DNA of 64,000 nucleotides from Lachnospiraceae bacterium (GTDB lineage Bacteria; Bacillota; Clostridia; Lachnospirales; Lachnospiraceae): positions 36,412 through 100,411 of the forward strand of contig JAJQBC010000077.1 in assembly GCA_021203465.1 (NCBI GenBank), given 5' to 3'. Below, piece after piece: positions 7,730 to 18,249 of the stretch (its first letter is position 1; every line of letters begins with the position of its first letter). A program made the translations under genes and the position numbers. A model generated the notes under the pieces. That model saw only the letters and a list, made by a program, of their open reading frames with translations. It made no database searches and was not told the origin of the DNA.

Positions 7730-9541
7730 CTACTCGCTCTTGCCTAATTGTAACCGCGCCGTGCATGCTTTCAGCCACTCTCGCTCTTCCTCCGGCAGAT
7801 ACGGTCCCACCGTCTCATACACTCTCTGATGATAAGCATTCAGCCACCGAAGCTCCTCCGAATCCATTTCCTCTGGCAGAATCGCGGCACGGTCGAAGGG
7901 AATCAGCGTCAGAATCTCAAATTCAAGGAACTGGCCATACTCATTAGATGGTCCCTCGACGCAGAGCAACTCGTTTTCAAGGCGAATCCCATAGTCTCCC
8001 GCAATATAGACGCCGGGCTCATCAGTCGTCACCATGCCGGGCTGAAGTTCCGCGGGCTCCTCACCTTTCGGAATCCGGAGGCGAAACGCGTTCGGTCCCT
8101 CATGCACATTCAGCAGGTAACCAACCCCATGGCCAGTCCCATGCTTAAAGTCCACGCCGAGCTGCCAGAGTGGCTCCCGACAGAGTGCGTCCAAAGAATA
8201 GCCGGTCGCGCCTTTCAGGAATTTCGCATAGGCGAGGCGGAGGTTCGCACGCAGAACCGCCGTGTACATCCGCTTCTGTTTTAGGCTTAGCGATCCCATC
8301 GCGATCGTCCGGGTCGTGTCGGTCGTCCCTTCCAGATAGTGGCCGCCCGCGTCCACAAGCAGAAAATTCTCTTGCAGAATTGGCGCATCTGTCTCCGCTG
8401 TGGCCGAGTAGTGCACGATCGCACCGTGCGCTCCGTATGCGCAAATCGGCGTAAAGCTCTGTCCCAGACAATGCTCCTGCTCCGCGCGGCATGCGTCCAG
8501 ATATTCTGCCGCAGAGAGTTCAGTCAGATTTGCTTTTCCGGTCTTCAATCGGTACAGGAAACGCGTGAAGGCAATGCTCTCCTTTCGGTGAGCCTCTCGG
8601 ATGTTTTTGATCTCCGTCTCATTTTTCACAGCCTTCATAATCTCAGTTGGATTCGACTGATCGATGACGACCGTTGACACCGGCAATGATTTCAAAAGCC
8701 GGTAATTGACATTTTTCCTGTCAACCAGAACACGCGTGCCCGCGGGTAGGGTCTTCAGGTCGCTATAGATCTCATCATAGCCTCTGATTTCCACACCGTG
8801 CTTTGACAGATAATTCCGAATTTCATCCGTCACGATAGAAGGACGCACATACCAGACACAGGTTCTCAGCGTCATCACCAGAAAGGAAAGTACCACCGGC
8901 ACACAAGGAATATCGCCACCCCGCAGATTCAACAGCCAGGAAATATCACAGAGCGAGGCCAACACATGGACATCCGCTCTCTGCTCCTCCATCGCGCAGC
9001 GAACACGCGCGATCTTGTTGTCCGCGGGCTCTCCGCTGTAACATTCCTCCAGCACGAAAATTTCCGCGTCCGGAATGTCCGGCCGATCGGTCCAGATCAT
9101 GCCGACAAGGTCTTCTAACGCCAGCAGGGAAGCGCCCTGCGCCCTTGCCGCCTGCTCGAATTCCAGAGCCTTCGAAGCCCCCATAACCCTGCCATCAAAG
9201 CCAATGCATTTCCCCTGCCCCAGCTGCGATTCCACATATTCCCGGACGGTCGGCACGTCCGGCTCTCCCATGCGATACAGCCGAATACCGCTCCTCTTAA
9301 GCTGTCCCTCCGCCTGCAGAAAATAACGCCCGTCAGTCCAGAGACCGGCCTCCTCCATGGTGATCACCGCCGTCCCCGCGGAACCGGTAAAGCCGGTGAT
9401 ATATTCCCGCGCGCGAAAATGTGCGCTGACATACTCCGACTCGTGGCAATCCGACGAAGGCACAATATAAATGTCTATACCGTATTCCAACATCTTTTCG
9501 CGTAGCGCCGCGAGTCGGACGCATATCGGATTCTCCCGCAT
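7730..9541 (-). CDS. M24-family aminopeptidase P (Xaa-Pro aminopeptidase)
   Basis: Cytosolic metallopeptidase expected to remove N-terminal residues before proline. The 603-residue protein has the three-part layout of long aminopeptidase P: two creatinase-like N-terminal domains (MRENPICVRLAALREKM at the start, ITGFTGSAGTAVI near residue 50) and a pita-bread catalytic domain. The dinuclear metal ligands are visible: the two Asp of LLVDAGGHYLEGTTDTTR, the His of HGTGHGVGYLLNVHEG, and the Glu residues of TDEPGVYIAGDYGIRLENE. A short C-terminal domain typical of the 600-residue subgroup follows. It ends about 55 bases upstream of the trp promoter and is not part of that operon. Confidence 0.93.
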   Translation of the reverse strand: MRENPICVRLAALREKMLEYGIDIYIVPSSDCHESEYVSAHFRAREYITGFTGSAGTAVITMEEAGLWTDGRYFLQAEGQLKRSGIRLYRMGEPDVPTVREYVESQLGQGKCIGFDGRVMGASKALEFEQAARAQGASLLALEDLVGMIWTDRPDIPDAEIFVLEECYSGEPADNKIARVRCAMEEQRADVHVLASLCDISWLLNLRGGDIPCVPVVLSFLVMTLRTCVWYVRPSIVTDEIRNYLSKHGVEIRGYDEIYSDLKTLPAGTRVLVDRKNVNYRLLKSLPVSTVVIDQSNPTEIMKAVKNETEIKNIREAHRKESIAFTRFLYRLKTGKANLTELSAAEYLDACRAEQEHCLGQSFTPICAYGAHGAIVHYSATAETDAPILQENFLLVDAGGHYLEGTTDTTRTIAMGSLSLKQKRMYTAVLRANLRLAYAKFLKGATGYSLDALCREPLWQLGVDFKHGTGHGVGYLLNVHEGPNAFRLRIPKGEEPAELQPGMVTTDEPGVYIAGDYGIRLENELLCVEGPSNEYGQFLEFEILTLIPFDRAAILPEEMDSEELRWLNAYHQRVYETVGPYLPEEEREWLKACTARLQLGKSE

Positions 9542-9691
9542 GTTTCCTTCTTCCTTTCCTGCCTCAGGGACATACCTTTGGACAGCTCTCCCTGAGAATT
9601 TCTTTTCTATAAAATAAGTTTCACTTTCTAAACGCTATACCGACAAGTGATTGTCACAGGCATAGGGAGATTCTTTCCTATTTTGTGAAAT

Positions 9692-11098
9692 TCACTCCCA
9701 CTCCGCCTTTTGGAAGGCCTTATAACCTTTATATGCCTCGTAGATATCCGCCTTGCTCGACACCTCCCAGGGGCTGTGCATATTGAGCAGCGCGACGCCG
9801 CTGTCGATAACATCCATGCCGTAATTGGCCGTAATATAGGCGATCGTTCCGCCGCCGCCCTGGTCTACTTTTCCGAGTTCAGCGGTCTGCCAGCACACGC
9901 CTGCCTCGTCCATAATGCGGCGCAGCGCTCCGATATACTCAGCACAGGCGTCATTCGAACCGGATTTGCCGCGGGAACCGGTGTATTTATTGAACACCAT
10001 GCCGCGCCCCAGATAAGCGATATTTTTCTTCTCAAACGCGGAGGCATAGTTCGGATCAAAGGCCGCACTCACATCGGAGGAGAGCATATGGGAATTCTGC
10101 AGACATCTGCGAAGCTTCAGCTCCGAGTACTGCCCCGCGAGTTCCATCACCTCAGCCGTCACATTTTCAAAATAACGCGACTGCATGCCGGTCGCGCCCA
10201 TGCTGCCGATCTCCTCCTTGTCGGTCAGCAGGCAGACCGCCGTATAGATCGGATGCTCCGCCTCAAGCTGCGCTTTCAGAGAGGTAAAGGCGCAGATGCG
10301 GTCGTCCTGTCCATAGCCCATGATCATGCTGCGGTCGAGGCCGAAATCCCGCGCCGCGCCCGCGGGCACCGCCTCCAGTTCCGCCGAAAGGAAATCCTCC
10401 TCCTCGATACCATAGTCCCTTTTCAGGAGTTCCAGAATTGCCTTGCGAAAGACTTCCTTCTCCTTCTTTTCCTTCTCATCTTCCCCGGTCTTTACAGGGC
10501 GGCTACCGACGATAATGTTCAGGTTCTCGCCCTCGACCACGACGGCGGCCTTCTTCTGCAGCTGCTCACCGGAGAGGTGAATCAACAAATCGGAGATGCC
10601 GAGCACCGGATCATCTGCTTTTTCGCCAATCGAAAGCGTGACGAGCGACCCGTCCTTCTTCGCGACGACGCCGTGCAGCGCAAGCGGAATCGCCGCCCAC
10701 TGATACTTCTTGATGCCGCCATAATAATGCGTATCGAGCAAGGTCATCTCCCCATCCTCATAGAGCGGATTCTGTTTTAGATCGAGACGCGGGGAATCGA
10801 TGTGCGCCCCAAGGATATTCATGCCCTCCTCCATCGGCTTCGTCCCGATCTCGTAGAGAATCACCAGCTTCTTTTTGTGCACCGCATATACTTTATCCCC
10901 CGGCTGCAGCTTATCGCCGCTCTGCTTTATCTCCTCAAGGGAGCGATAGCCCGCTGCCTTCGCCATTTCCACAGTCAGCCCGGCGCACTCCCGCTCGGTC
11001 TTTCCCCGCGAGATAAACTGCCGGTACTGCTCCGCGATATCATAAAGTTTCCCGTATTCTTCCTCATCATATGTATTCCATGCATTCTTTCGTTCCAT
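9692..11098 (-). CDS. M18-family aminopeptidase (aspartyl aminopeptidase-like)
   Basis: Cytosolic zinc aminopeptidase of the M18 family, acting preferentially on acidic N-terminal residues in characterised members. The product (468 residues) starts MERKNAWNTYDEEEY at 11098 behind AAAGGA; the longer frame is upstream DNA. The metal-binding His-Asp lies in LGAHIDSPRLDLKQNP, the catalytic Glu pair in LLTDKEEIGSMGATGM, and a C-terminal His ligand in LLNMHSPWEVSSKAD. Length is normal for the clostridial members. It is separated from the M24 peptidase gene by 150 bases, which hold an imperfect inverted repeat but no gene. Confidence 0.92.
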   Translation of the reverse strand: MERKNAWNTYDEEEYGKLYDIAEQYRQFISRGKTERECAGLTVEMAKAAGYRSLEEIKQSGDKLQPGDKVYAVHKKKLVILYEIGTKPMEEGMNILGAHIDSPRLDLKQNPLYEDGEMTLLDTHYYGGIKKYQWAAIPLALHGVVAKKDGSLVTLSIGEKADDPVLGISDLLIHLSGEQLQKKAAVVVEGENLNIIVGSRPVKTGEDEKEKKEKEVFRKAILELLKRDYGIEEEDFLSAELEAVPAGAARDFGLDRSMIMGYGQDDRICAFTSLKAQLEAEHPIYTAVCLLTDKEEIGSMGATGMQSRYFENVTAEVMELAGQYSELKLRRCLQNSHMLSSDVSAAFDPNYASAFEKKNIAYLGRGMVFNKYTGSRGKSGSNDACAEYIGALRRIMDEAGVCWQTAELGKVDQGGGGTIAYITANYGMDVIDSGVALLNMHSPWEVSSKADIYEAYKGYKAFQKAEWE

Positions 11099-11294
11099 CT
11101 TTAAGTCCTTTCTCCTGCTCTGATCCACGCAAGGAAGTCTTTCTCTGGGCATCCTTCGTCATTCAACTTCTTTTTCAGATTGCTGTGTCAAGTGTACCAC
11201 CAAATCGCCTTCGTGGCAAATGGACATATCCGCTGGCGCGGCGCTCCACCACACATGAAAGTCGATTGCTCCGTGCTTTCAGGACTTTCATAGT

Positions 11295-11334
11295 AAAAAA
11301 CCCGCCCCCGGCAGCTCATCTGCCGGCAGCGGGT
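11295..11334 (-). terminator. Intrinsic terminator of the hrcA-grpE-dnaK-dnaJ operon
   Basis: A GC-rich stem (CCCGCTGCCGGCAG paired with CTGCCGGGGGCGGG) ends in TTTTTT on the minus strand, directly after the dnaJ stop codon. Confidence 0.9.
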
Positions 11335-11346
11335 CATCCCATGTTT

Positions 11347-12528
11347 TTATAAATCTTCCAGATTCTCTTTTAGCTTATCCATGAAGCCCTTTTTCTTCGA
11401 TTTTGAAGTGCCGTCGCCCTTCTGGTTCAGCGTGTTGCCGTTCTCCAGATCGTAGGCGCGCAGCGCCTCCTTTGCCGCATGGCTCAGGTTCGTCGGAACC
11501 TCGACCACAAAGGTCGCATAGTGGTCACCGCGCACATTTTTATTTCGCAGGGACGGCATGCCCTTGCCGCGCAGGCGCACCCGTGTGTCAGTCTGCGTAC
11601 CGGCCTTCACATCGTACTCAACCTCGCCATCCACCGTCTTGATGCGGATCGTGCCGCCCAGCGCTGCTTGCGGAAAACTGATCGGCACCGTCGAATAAAT
11701 GTCGGTACCCTGCCTCTGGAATGCCGGATTGCGCGACATGATCACCTCAACCAGCAGATCGCCTCTCGGACCACCATTCACACCCGGCTCGCCCTTCTCG
11801 CGGATGCGAATGCTCTGCCCGTTGTCGATGCCCGCCGGAATACTTACGGAGATTTTCTTGCGGCTCGATGTATAACCGCTGCCATAGCACTTTGGACACT
11901 TGTCTTTGACAATCTTTCCGCTTCCGCCGCAGTCCGGACAGGTACGCACATTCTGCACGGTGCCGAACAGGGACTGCTGCTGGTAGACCACCTGACCTCT
12001 GCCCTGACACTTCGGGCAGGTCTCCGGCGATGTTCCCGGCTTCGCGCCGGTTCCGTGACAGTTGTCACACTCATCCTTCAGCGTGATGTCAATCTGCTTC
12101 TCACAGCCCGTCACAGCCTCCTCAAAAGCAATACGAACGCTCGCCCGCAGATCGGCTCCGCGCATCGGGCCGCTGCGCGAACCGCGGCTTCGTCCGCCGC
12201 CACCGCCGAAGAGATCTCTGAAAATATCTCCGAAGATATCATTCATGTCCATTCCGCTGAAGTCGAAGCCGCCTCCGTAACCGCCGGCCCCGCCCTGCTC
12301 GAAGGCGGCATGGCCGAACTGGTCGTATTGCCGGCGCTTCTCCGCATCGCTCAAGACCGCGTAAGCCTCCGAGGCCTCCTTGAATTTCTTCTCCGCCTCT
12401 TTATCTCCGGGATTCATATCCGGATGGTATTTTTTCGCCAGCTTTCGGTAGGCGCTCTTTAAGGTCGCCTCGTCCGCATTCCGGTCCACGCCCAGGACTT
12501 CATAATAATCTCTTTTTTCCTCAGCCAT
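11347..12528 (-). CDS. dnaJ: Chaperone DnaJ (Hsp40)
   Basis: DnaJ delivers unfolded clients to DnaK and stimulates its ATPase. The 393-residue protein starts [19 protein letters not shown] at 12528 behind GGAGGCGAGG. The J domain carries HPD in [10 protein letters not shown], followed by a Gly/Phe region (residues about 75-110). Four CxxCxGxG-type zinc repeats follow ([32 protein letters not shown]), then the C-terminal substrate-binding domains. It is a full type-I DnaJ. It is the last gene of the heat-shock operon, 157 bases after dnaK, with two hairpins in the gap. Confidence 0.97.
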   Translation of the reverse strand: MAEEKRDYYEVLGVDRNADEATLKSAYRKLAKKYHPDMNPGDKEAEKKFKEASEAYAVLSDAEKRRQYDQFGHAAFEQGGAGGYGGGFDFSGMDMNDIFGDIFRDLFGGGGGRSRGSRSGPMRGADLRASVRIAFEEAVTGCEKQIDITLKDECDNCHGTGAKPGTSPETCPKCQGRGQVVYQQQSLFGTVQNVRTCPDCGGSGKIVKDKCPKCYGSGYTSSRKKISVSIPAGIDNGQSIRIREKGEPGVNGGPRGDLLVEVIMSRNPAFQRQGTDIYSTVPISFPQAALGGTIRIKTVDGEVEYDVKAGTQTDTRVRLRGKGMPSLRNKNVRGDHYATFVVEVPTNLSHAAKEALRAYDLENGNTLNQKGDGTSKSKKKGFMDKLKENLEDL

Positions 12529-12622
12529 AAACCTCGCCTCCCACACAGGAATGCAGACGTGCCGCCTGGCGCGCCTGCTTCCTTCTTTCTTACTTTTTCA
12601 TTCGCCCTGCAAGCTCAGGTTC

Positions 12623-12658
12623 GACTGCTTACGCAGTCTCTCCCGCCGCTTTCGCGGC
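12623..12658 (-). repeat. Two adjacent GNRA-tetraloop hairpins between dnaK and dnaJ
   Basis: On the minus strand GCCGC-GAAA-GCGGC (12658-12645) is followed by GACTGC-GTAA-GCAGTC (12638-12623). Both loops are GNRA tetraloops. No U-run follows, so they are more likely mRNA-stability or processing structures than a terminator. Confidence 0.6.
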
Positions 12659-12685
12659 TAAAACTCTCGCGCAGTGCCAGTCGCA

Positions 12686-15303
<2,618 letters not shown>

Positions 15304-15315
15304 TCCGCCTTTCTT

Positions 15316-16341
15316 CTATTCCTTATGAAAAACCTCATCCAGCTGATCCATCATGGATTTCAGCTTTCCCATGACATCTTCGTAGTCCATCCGCTTCGGT
15401 CCGATGATCCCAATCGTGCCCTGCAGCCCTTCGCCGAGCTCGTAGGTCGCTGTCACGACGCTGCAGTCCTTCATGCTCTTGACCGGAGATTCGCTCCCGA
15501 TATACACCTGAATGCCTTTCTCCTCGCTGCTGAGCGTCTCATTGACCAGATCCACCAGATTGTGCTTTTCCTCCAGCGTCTGGATCAGTTCCCCGGCTCT
15601 TCCGTTCTCCGTCAGCTCCGGATAACGGAAAATATTGGTAGCGCCGCCGGTGTAGATCTCCATGCCCTCATCCGAGTGGATGGCCTCGGCGACCGCGTCC
15701 ACGACATCACTGATAATATTACTATGGATACCGGCCTGCTCTTTCATACTGGAAATCATCTGAAGATTGATCTCCTCGATCGTCTTTCCGTTCAGCATCG
15801 TATTCAGCAGGATGTTGAGCTTCAGGACGGTCTCCTCATCCAGCTCCTCGCAGATCGGAATCAGCTTGTTGCGAATCACATTGCCCTCGGCCATGATGAC
15901 CGCCAAAAGCTGCTTCTCATCCACGCGCGAGAGCTGAATAAACTTGAGCTTATTCTGATGGTACTGCGGCGTGGAGATCATCGTCGTGTAATTCGTATTG
16001 TTCGCGAGCACCTTCACGACCTGCTTGAGCACCTGTTCGAGACGATCTGTCCGCTCAAACATTAGCTCCTTGAGATCCGTGACCTCCTTGTCCTTCTCCT
16101 CCATCAGATGATCTACGTACAGCCGATAGCCCTTATCCGTAGGAATCCGCCCCGCCGACGTGTGCGGCTGAACGATGTAGCCCATCTCCTCGAGATCCGA
16201 CATCTCATTGCGGATGGTAGCGGAAGAAAGCTTCAGGTCCGAGTACTTTGCGATCGTCCTCGACCCCACCGGCTCGCCGGTCTCCATGTACGTCCGGATG
16301 ATCGCGTGCAGAATCTTTTTCTTTCTCTCGTCCAGTTCCAT
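15316..16341 (-). CDS. hrcA: Heat-inducible transcription repressor HrcA
   Basis: HrcA represses heat-shock genes by binding CIRCE and is kept active by GroEL. The protein of about 341 residues starts MELDERKKKILHAIIRTYME at 16341 behind GAGGAGG. The N-terminal winged helix contains EPVGSRTIAKYSDLKLSSAT and IRNEMSDLEEMGYIVQPHTSAGR, both highly typical of HrcA. The C-terminal domain ends with GTIGIIGPKRMDYEDVMGKL. It is the first gene of the operon and is autoregulated through the CIRCE at 16365-16391. Two further CIRCE elements in the window, at lon and htpG, are probable additional targets. Confidence 0.97.
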   Translation of the reverse strand: MELDERKKKILHAIIRTYMETGEPVGSRTIAKYSDLKLSSATIRNEMSDLEEMGYIVQPHTSAGRIPTDKGYRLYVDHLMEEKDKEVTDLKELMFERTDRLEQVLKQVVKVLANNTNYTTMISTPQYHQNKLKFIQLSRVDEKQLLAVIMAEGNVIRNKLIPICEELDEETVLKLNILLNTMLNGKTIEEINLQMISSMKEQAGIHSNIISDVVDAVAEAIHSDEGMEIYTGGATNIFRYPELTENGRAGELIQTLEEKHNLVDLVNETLSSEEKGIQVYIGSESPVKSMKDCSVVTATYELGEGLQGTIGIIGPKRMDYEDVMGKLKSMMDQLDEVFHKE

Positions 16342-16364
16342 GTAAGCTTCCTCCTCTCTTCCTG

Positions 16365-16391
16365 TTAGCACTCAACATTTGAGAGTGCTAA
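16365..16391 (-). promoter_or_regulatory. CIRCE operator of the hrcA operon
   Basis: Perfect TTAGCACTC-N9-GAGTGCTAA. It lies just downstream of the hrcA promoter -10 box, the classic repressing position. Confidence 0.98.
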
Positions 16392-16406
16392 CATTTCCTG
16401 TAAACT

Positions 16407-16436
16407 AAAATAGCACCCCGAGGGGTGCTTTGTCAA
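16407..16436 (-). promoter_or_regulatory. hrcA promoter with a palindrome in its spacer
   Basis: On the minus strand TTGACA (16436-16431), an 18-base spacer and TATTTT (16412-16407). The spacer is filled by the palindrome AGCACCCC-TC-GGGGTGCT (16429-16412). The same palindrome followed by ATTTT could serve as a weak terminator of the upstream TPR-lipoprotein gene. Confidence 0.7.
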
Positions 16437-16464
16437 GTGCTAATTATGAATATTTTATGAAAAG

Positions 16465-17319
16465 TCACCGCGTCCGCAAAAACTCGTACTCACGCAGGGC
16501 GTCCTCGTCGTCCGGATACGATTCCAGATAGCTCTCCATCAACGATTTCGCCGTCTCCCAGTCTCTCTGGTACTCGTAGACGGCAATGCGCATCGAGAGC
16601 AGCTGCTGCAGCACGTCGCTGTCGCCAAGGGCGATGCCCGCCTCCAGCGTCTCAAGCGCCGCGTCGTACTGCTCCTGATCAACCTGATAGGAAGCGACCT
16701 TCGCGTAGGCGTCCGGATGCGCCGCGCCTTCCGACGTGAGGTAGCTCTGGTAGAGCGTCAGCGCATAGTCCTTATTGCCCATCTCCCAGTAGAGCTCCGC
16801 CTGCCAGTAGAGACCCTCCGGATCGCCATCCGCCGTGGCCTCCTCGAGATAAGACTTCGCCGACGTGTAGTCTTCCATATAATAGGAAAGCCTCCCGAGC
16901 ATGACCAGATCCTTTTTGGAGGTCATATTCATAGCTGCGGTGAAGTCCGCGTTTGCGGCCTCCTGATCTCCCGCCTCGCGATAGAGCAGACCACGAGTCA
17001 GGTAAATCTCCGCGCTCTTCTTCAGGTCAAGAATCGCGCTGCAAAGCGAGATAGCCTCCGTAAGCTCACCGCTGCGGTAGAGCGCTGCCGCCTTGTAAGC
17101 CGCGATATCAAGTTCCAGACTTCCCGCATGCATGTCCGCCAGGCTGAGTGCCTCGTCATATGCGTCGATCGCCGCCTCATAATCCCCGGCAGCAGCCAGA
17201 GACATGCCTTCCGCGCGCAGCGTGCTCTGCTGTTCCCGCACTTCTGTGCTCGTCCCACAGCCAGTTAGCAGCCCGATACTTATGATCACCGCCGCAAGCG
17301 GCGTCCAACACTTTCTCAT
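16465..17319 (-). CDS. TPR-repeat lipoprotein
   Basis: Predicted secreted, membrane-anchored scaffold protein. The start at 17319 is chosen because GGAGAAGGAG precedes it and because it yields a lipoprotein signal: a basic N-terminus, a hydrophobic core and the lipobox LLTGC at residue 20 or so (MRKCWTPLAAVIISIGLLTG then Cys). The rest is a run of about six to seven tetratricopeptide repeats with A/G-x-Y periodicity (GDYEAAIDAYDEAL, GDQEAANADFTAAM, GNKDYALTLYQSYL, EQYDAALETLEAGI). Its start overlaps the end of the glycosyltransferase gene by four bases, so it is probably cotranscribed with the surface-polymer genes. The exact role is unknown. Confidence 0.85.
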   Translation of the reverse strand: MRKCWTPLAAVIISIGLLTGCGTSTEVREQQSTLRAEGMSLAAAGDYEAAIDAYDEALSLADMHAGSLELDIAAYKAAALYRSGELTEAISLCSAILDLKKSAEIYLTRGLLYREAGDQEAANADFTAAMNMTSKKDLVMLGRLSYYMEDYTSAKSYLEEATADGDPEGLYWQAELYWEMGNKDYALTLYQSYLTSEGAAHPDAYAKVASYQVDQEQYDAALETLEAGIALGDSDVLQQLLSMRIAVYEYQRDWETAKSLMESYLESYPDDEDALREYEFLRTR

Positions 17320-18245
17320 CCGTTCTCCTTCTCCCAAAACGTCGGATTCATCGTACACCAGCGGATCACGCGGCGCGGCAGGCTCTCATAATGCTGCCCC
17401 AGCCGGTACCCGAGAAATTTTCCCGCGCTCTGCGTCAGTACCTGCAGCATCAGCCAGGGTTTCCCGATCTGTATGCAATAGTGCAGGCTCTTCTTCACCA
17501 GGCGGATTCCCTCCGACTCGGAGCGCAGGCCGCCGAACACCTCCGGATGCATCACCTGAGACACCGCCAGATCAAAGTTGCGGTGAAGCTGCTGCAGCGC
17601 GCTGTAATTGTGGGAGTGATACACACGTGCATCCGCACAATAGGCAATTTTTCCGCCACCCTGCACAAGCCGCCCCGCAAATATCATATCTTCGTTGAAA
17701 ATGGTCCGCTTCGTAAAACCGCCGAACTCCAGATACTTGTCGCGCCGCCAGGCCGCGCATACATTAGAACAAAAAAAGGTCTTAATGCCAAGCTCGTCAA
17801 GATCGGCGAGACTTTTCACGCGGCTTTCCGGCGGATAGTTAAAGCCCCGGGTATAGCGCTCCACCTCCCTGCAGTTCCCACACGGAAGCTGGTGGGCATA
17901 TGCCGCCCATACAGAAGAATCCGCAAACGGCTGAATAAGCCGGTCAAGCAGATACCGATCCGCAGGCAACGCATCCTGCGTCATACAGACGACAATATCC
18001 GCATCCGACAGTCGCATACCCGCATCCCGCGTCCCGCCGTGGTCAAAGTCCTCCTTTTTCAGGTGGTGGACCTCCACATTCTCATATTTTTCATCCAGGC
18101 CTGCCGGAAAATACGCTTTTTCCGTATTCATCAGGACAATCCGATGAAGCGGATACTTCTGCGCCTGTAGCCTGTCAAGCAGCTTTTTAAGCCGATCTCC
18201 CGAACAATACACGGGAATCAGCACATCCACCTTCCACAGCGCCAT
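17316..18245 (-). CDS. Family 2 glycosyltransferase (rhamnosyltransferase-like)
   Basis: Cytoplasmic GT-A fold glycosyltransferase. The 309-residue protein opens VDVLIPVYCSGDRLKKLLDR. It has the segment DFDHGGTRDAGMRLSDADIV, which is typical of RfbN/WbbL-like rhamnosyltransferases, and the DxD-equivalent MTQDALPAD. The acceptor side has FNEDMIFAGRLVQGG, the ED motif of GT2 enzymes. No membrane segment is seen. It begins 4 bases after glmS ends and overlaps the TPR lipoprotein gene. The donor sugar cannot be read from sequence; rhamnose is a family-based guess. Confidence 0.88.
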   Translation of the reverse strand: MALWKVDVLIPVYCSGDRLKKLLDRLQAQKYPLHRIVLMNTEKAYFPAGLDEKYENVEVHHLKKEDFDHGGTRDAGMRLSDADIVVCMTQDALPADRYLLDRLIQPFADSSVWAAYAHQLPCGNCREVERYTRGFNYPPESRVKSLADLDELGIKTFFCSNVCAAWRRDKYLEFGGFTKRTIFNEDMIFAGRLVQGGGKIAYCADARVYHSHNYSALQQLHRNFDLAVSQVMHPEVFGGLRSESEGIRLVKKSLHYCIQIGKPWLMLQVLTQSAGKFLGYRLGQHYESLPRRVIRWCTMNPTFWEKENG

Positions 18246-18249
18246 CTTC

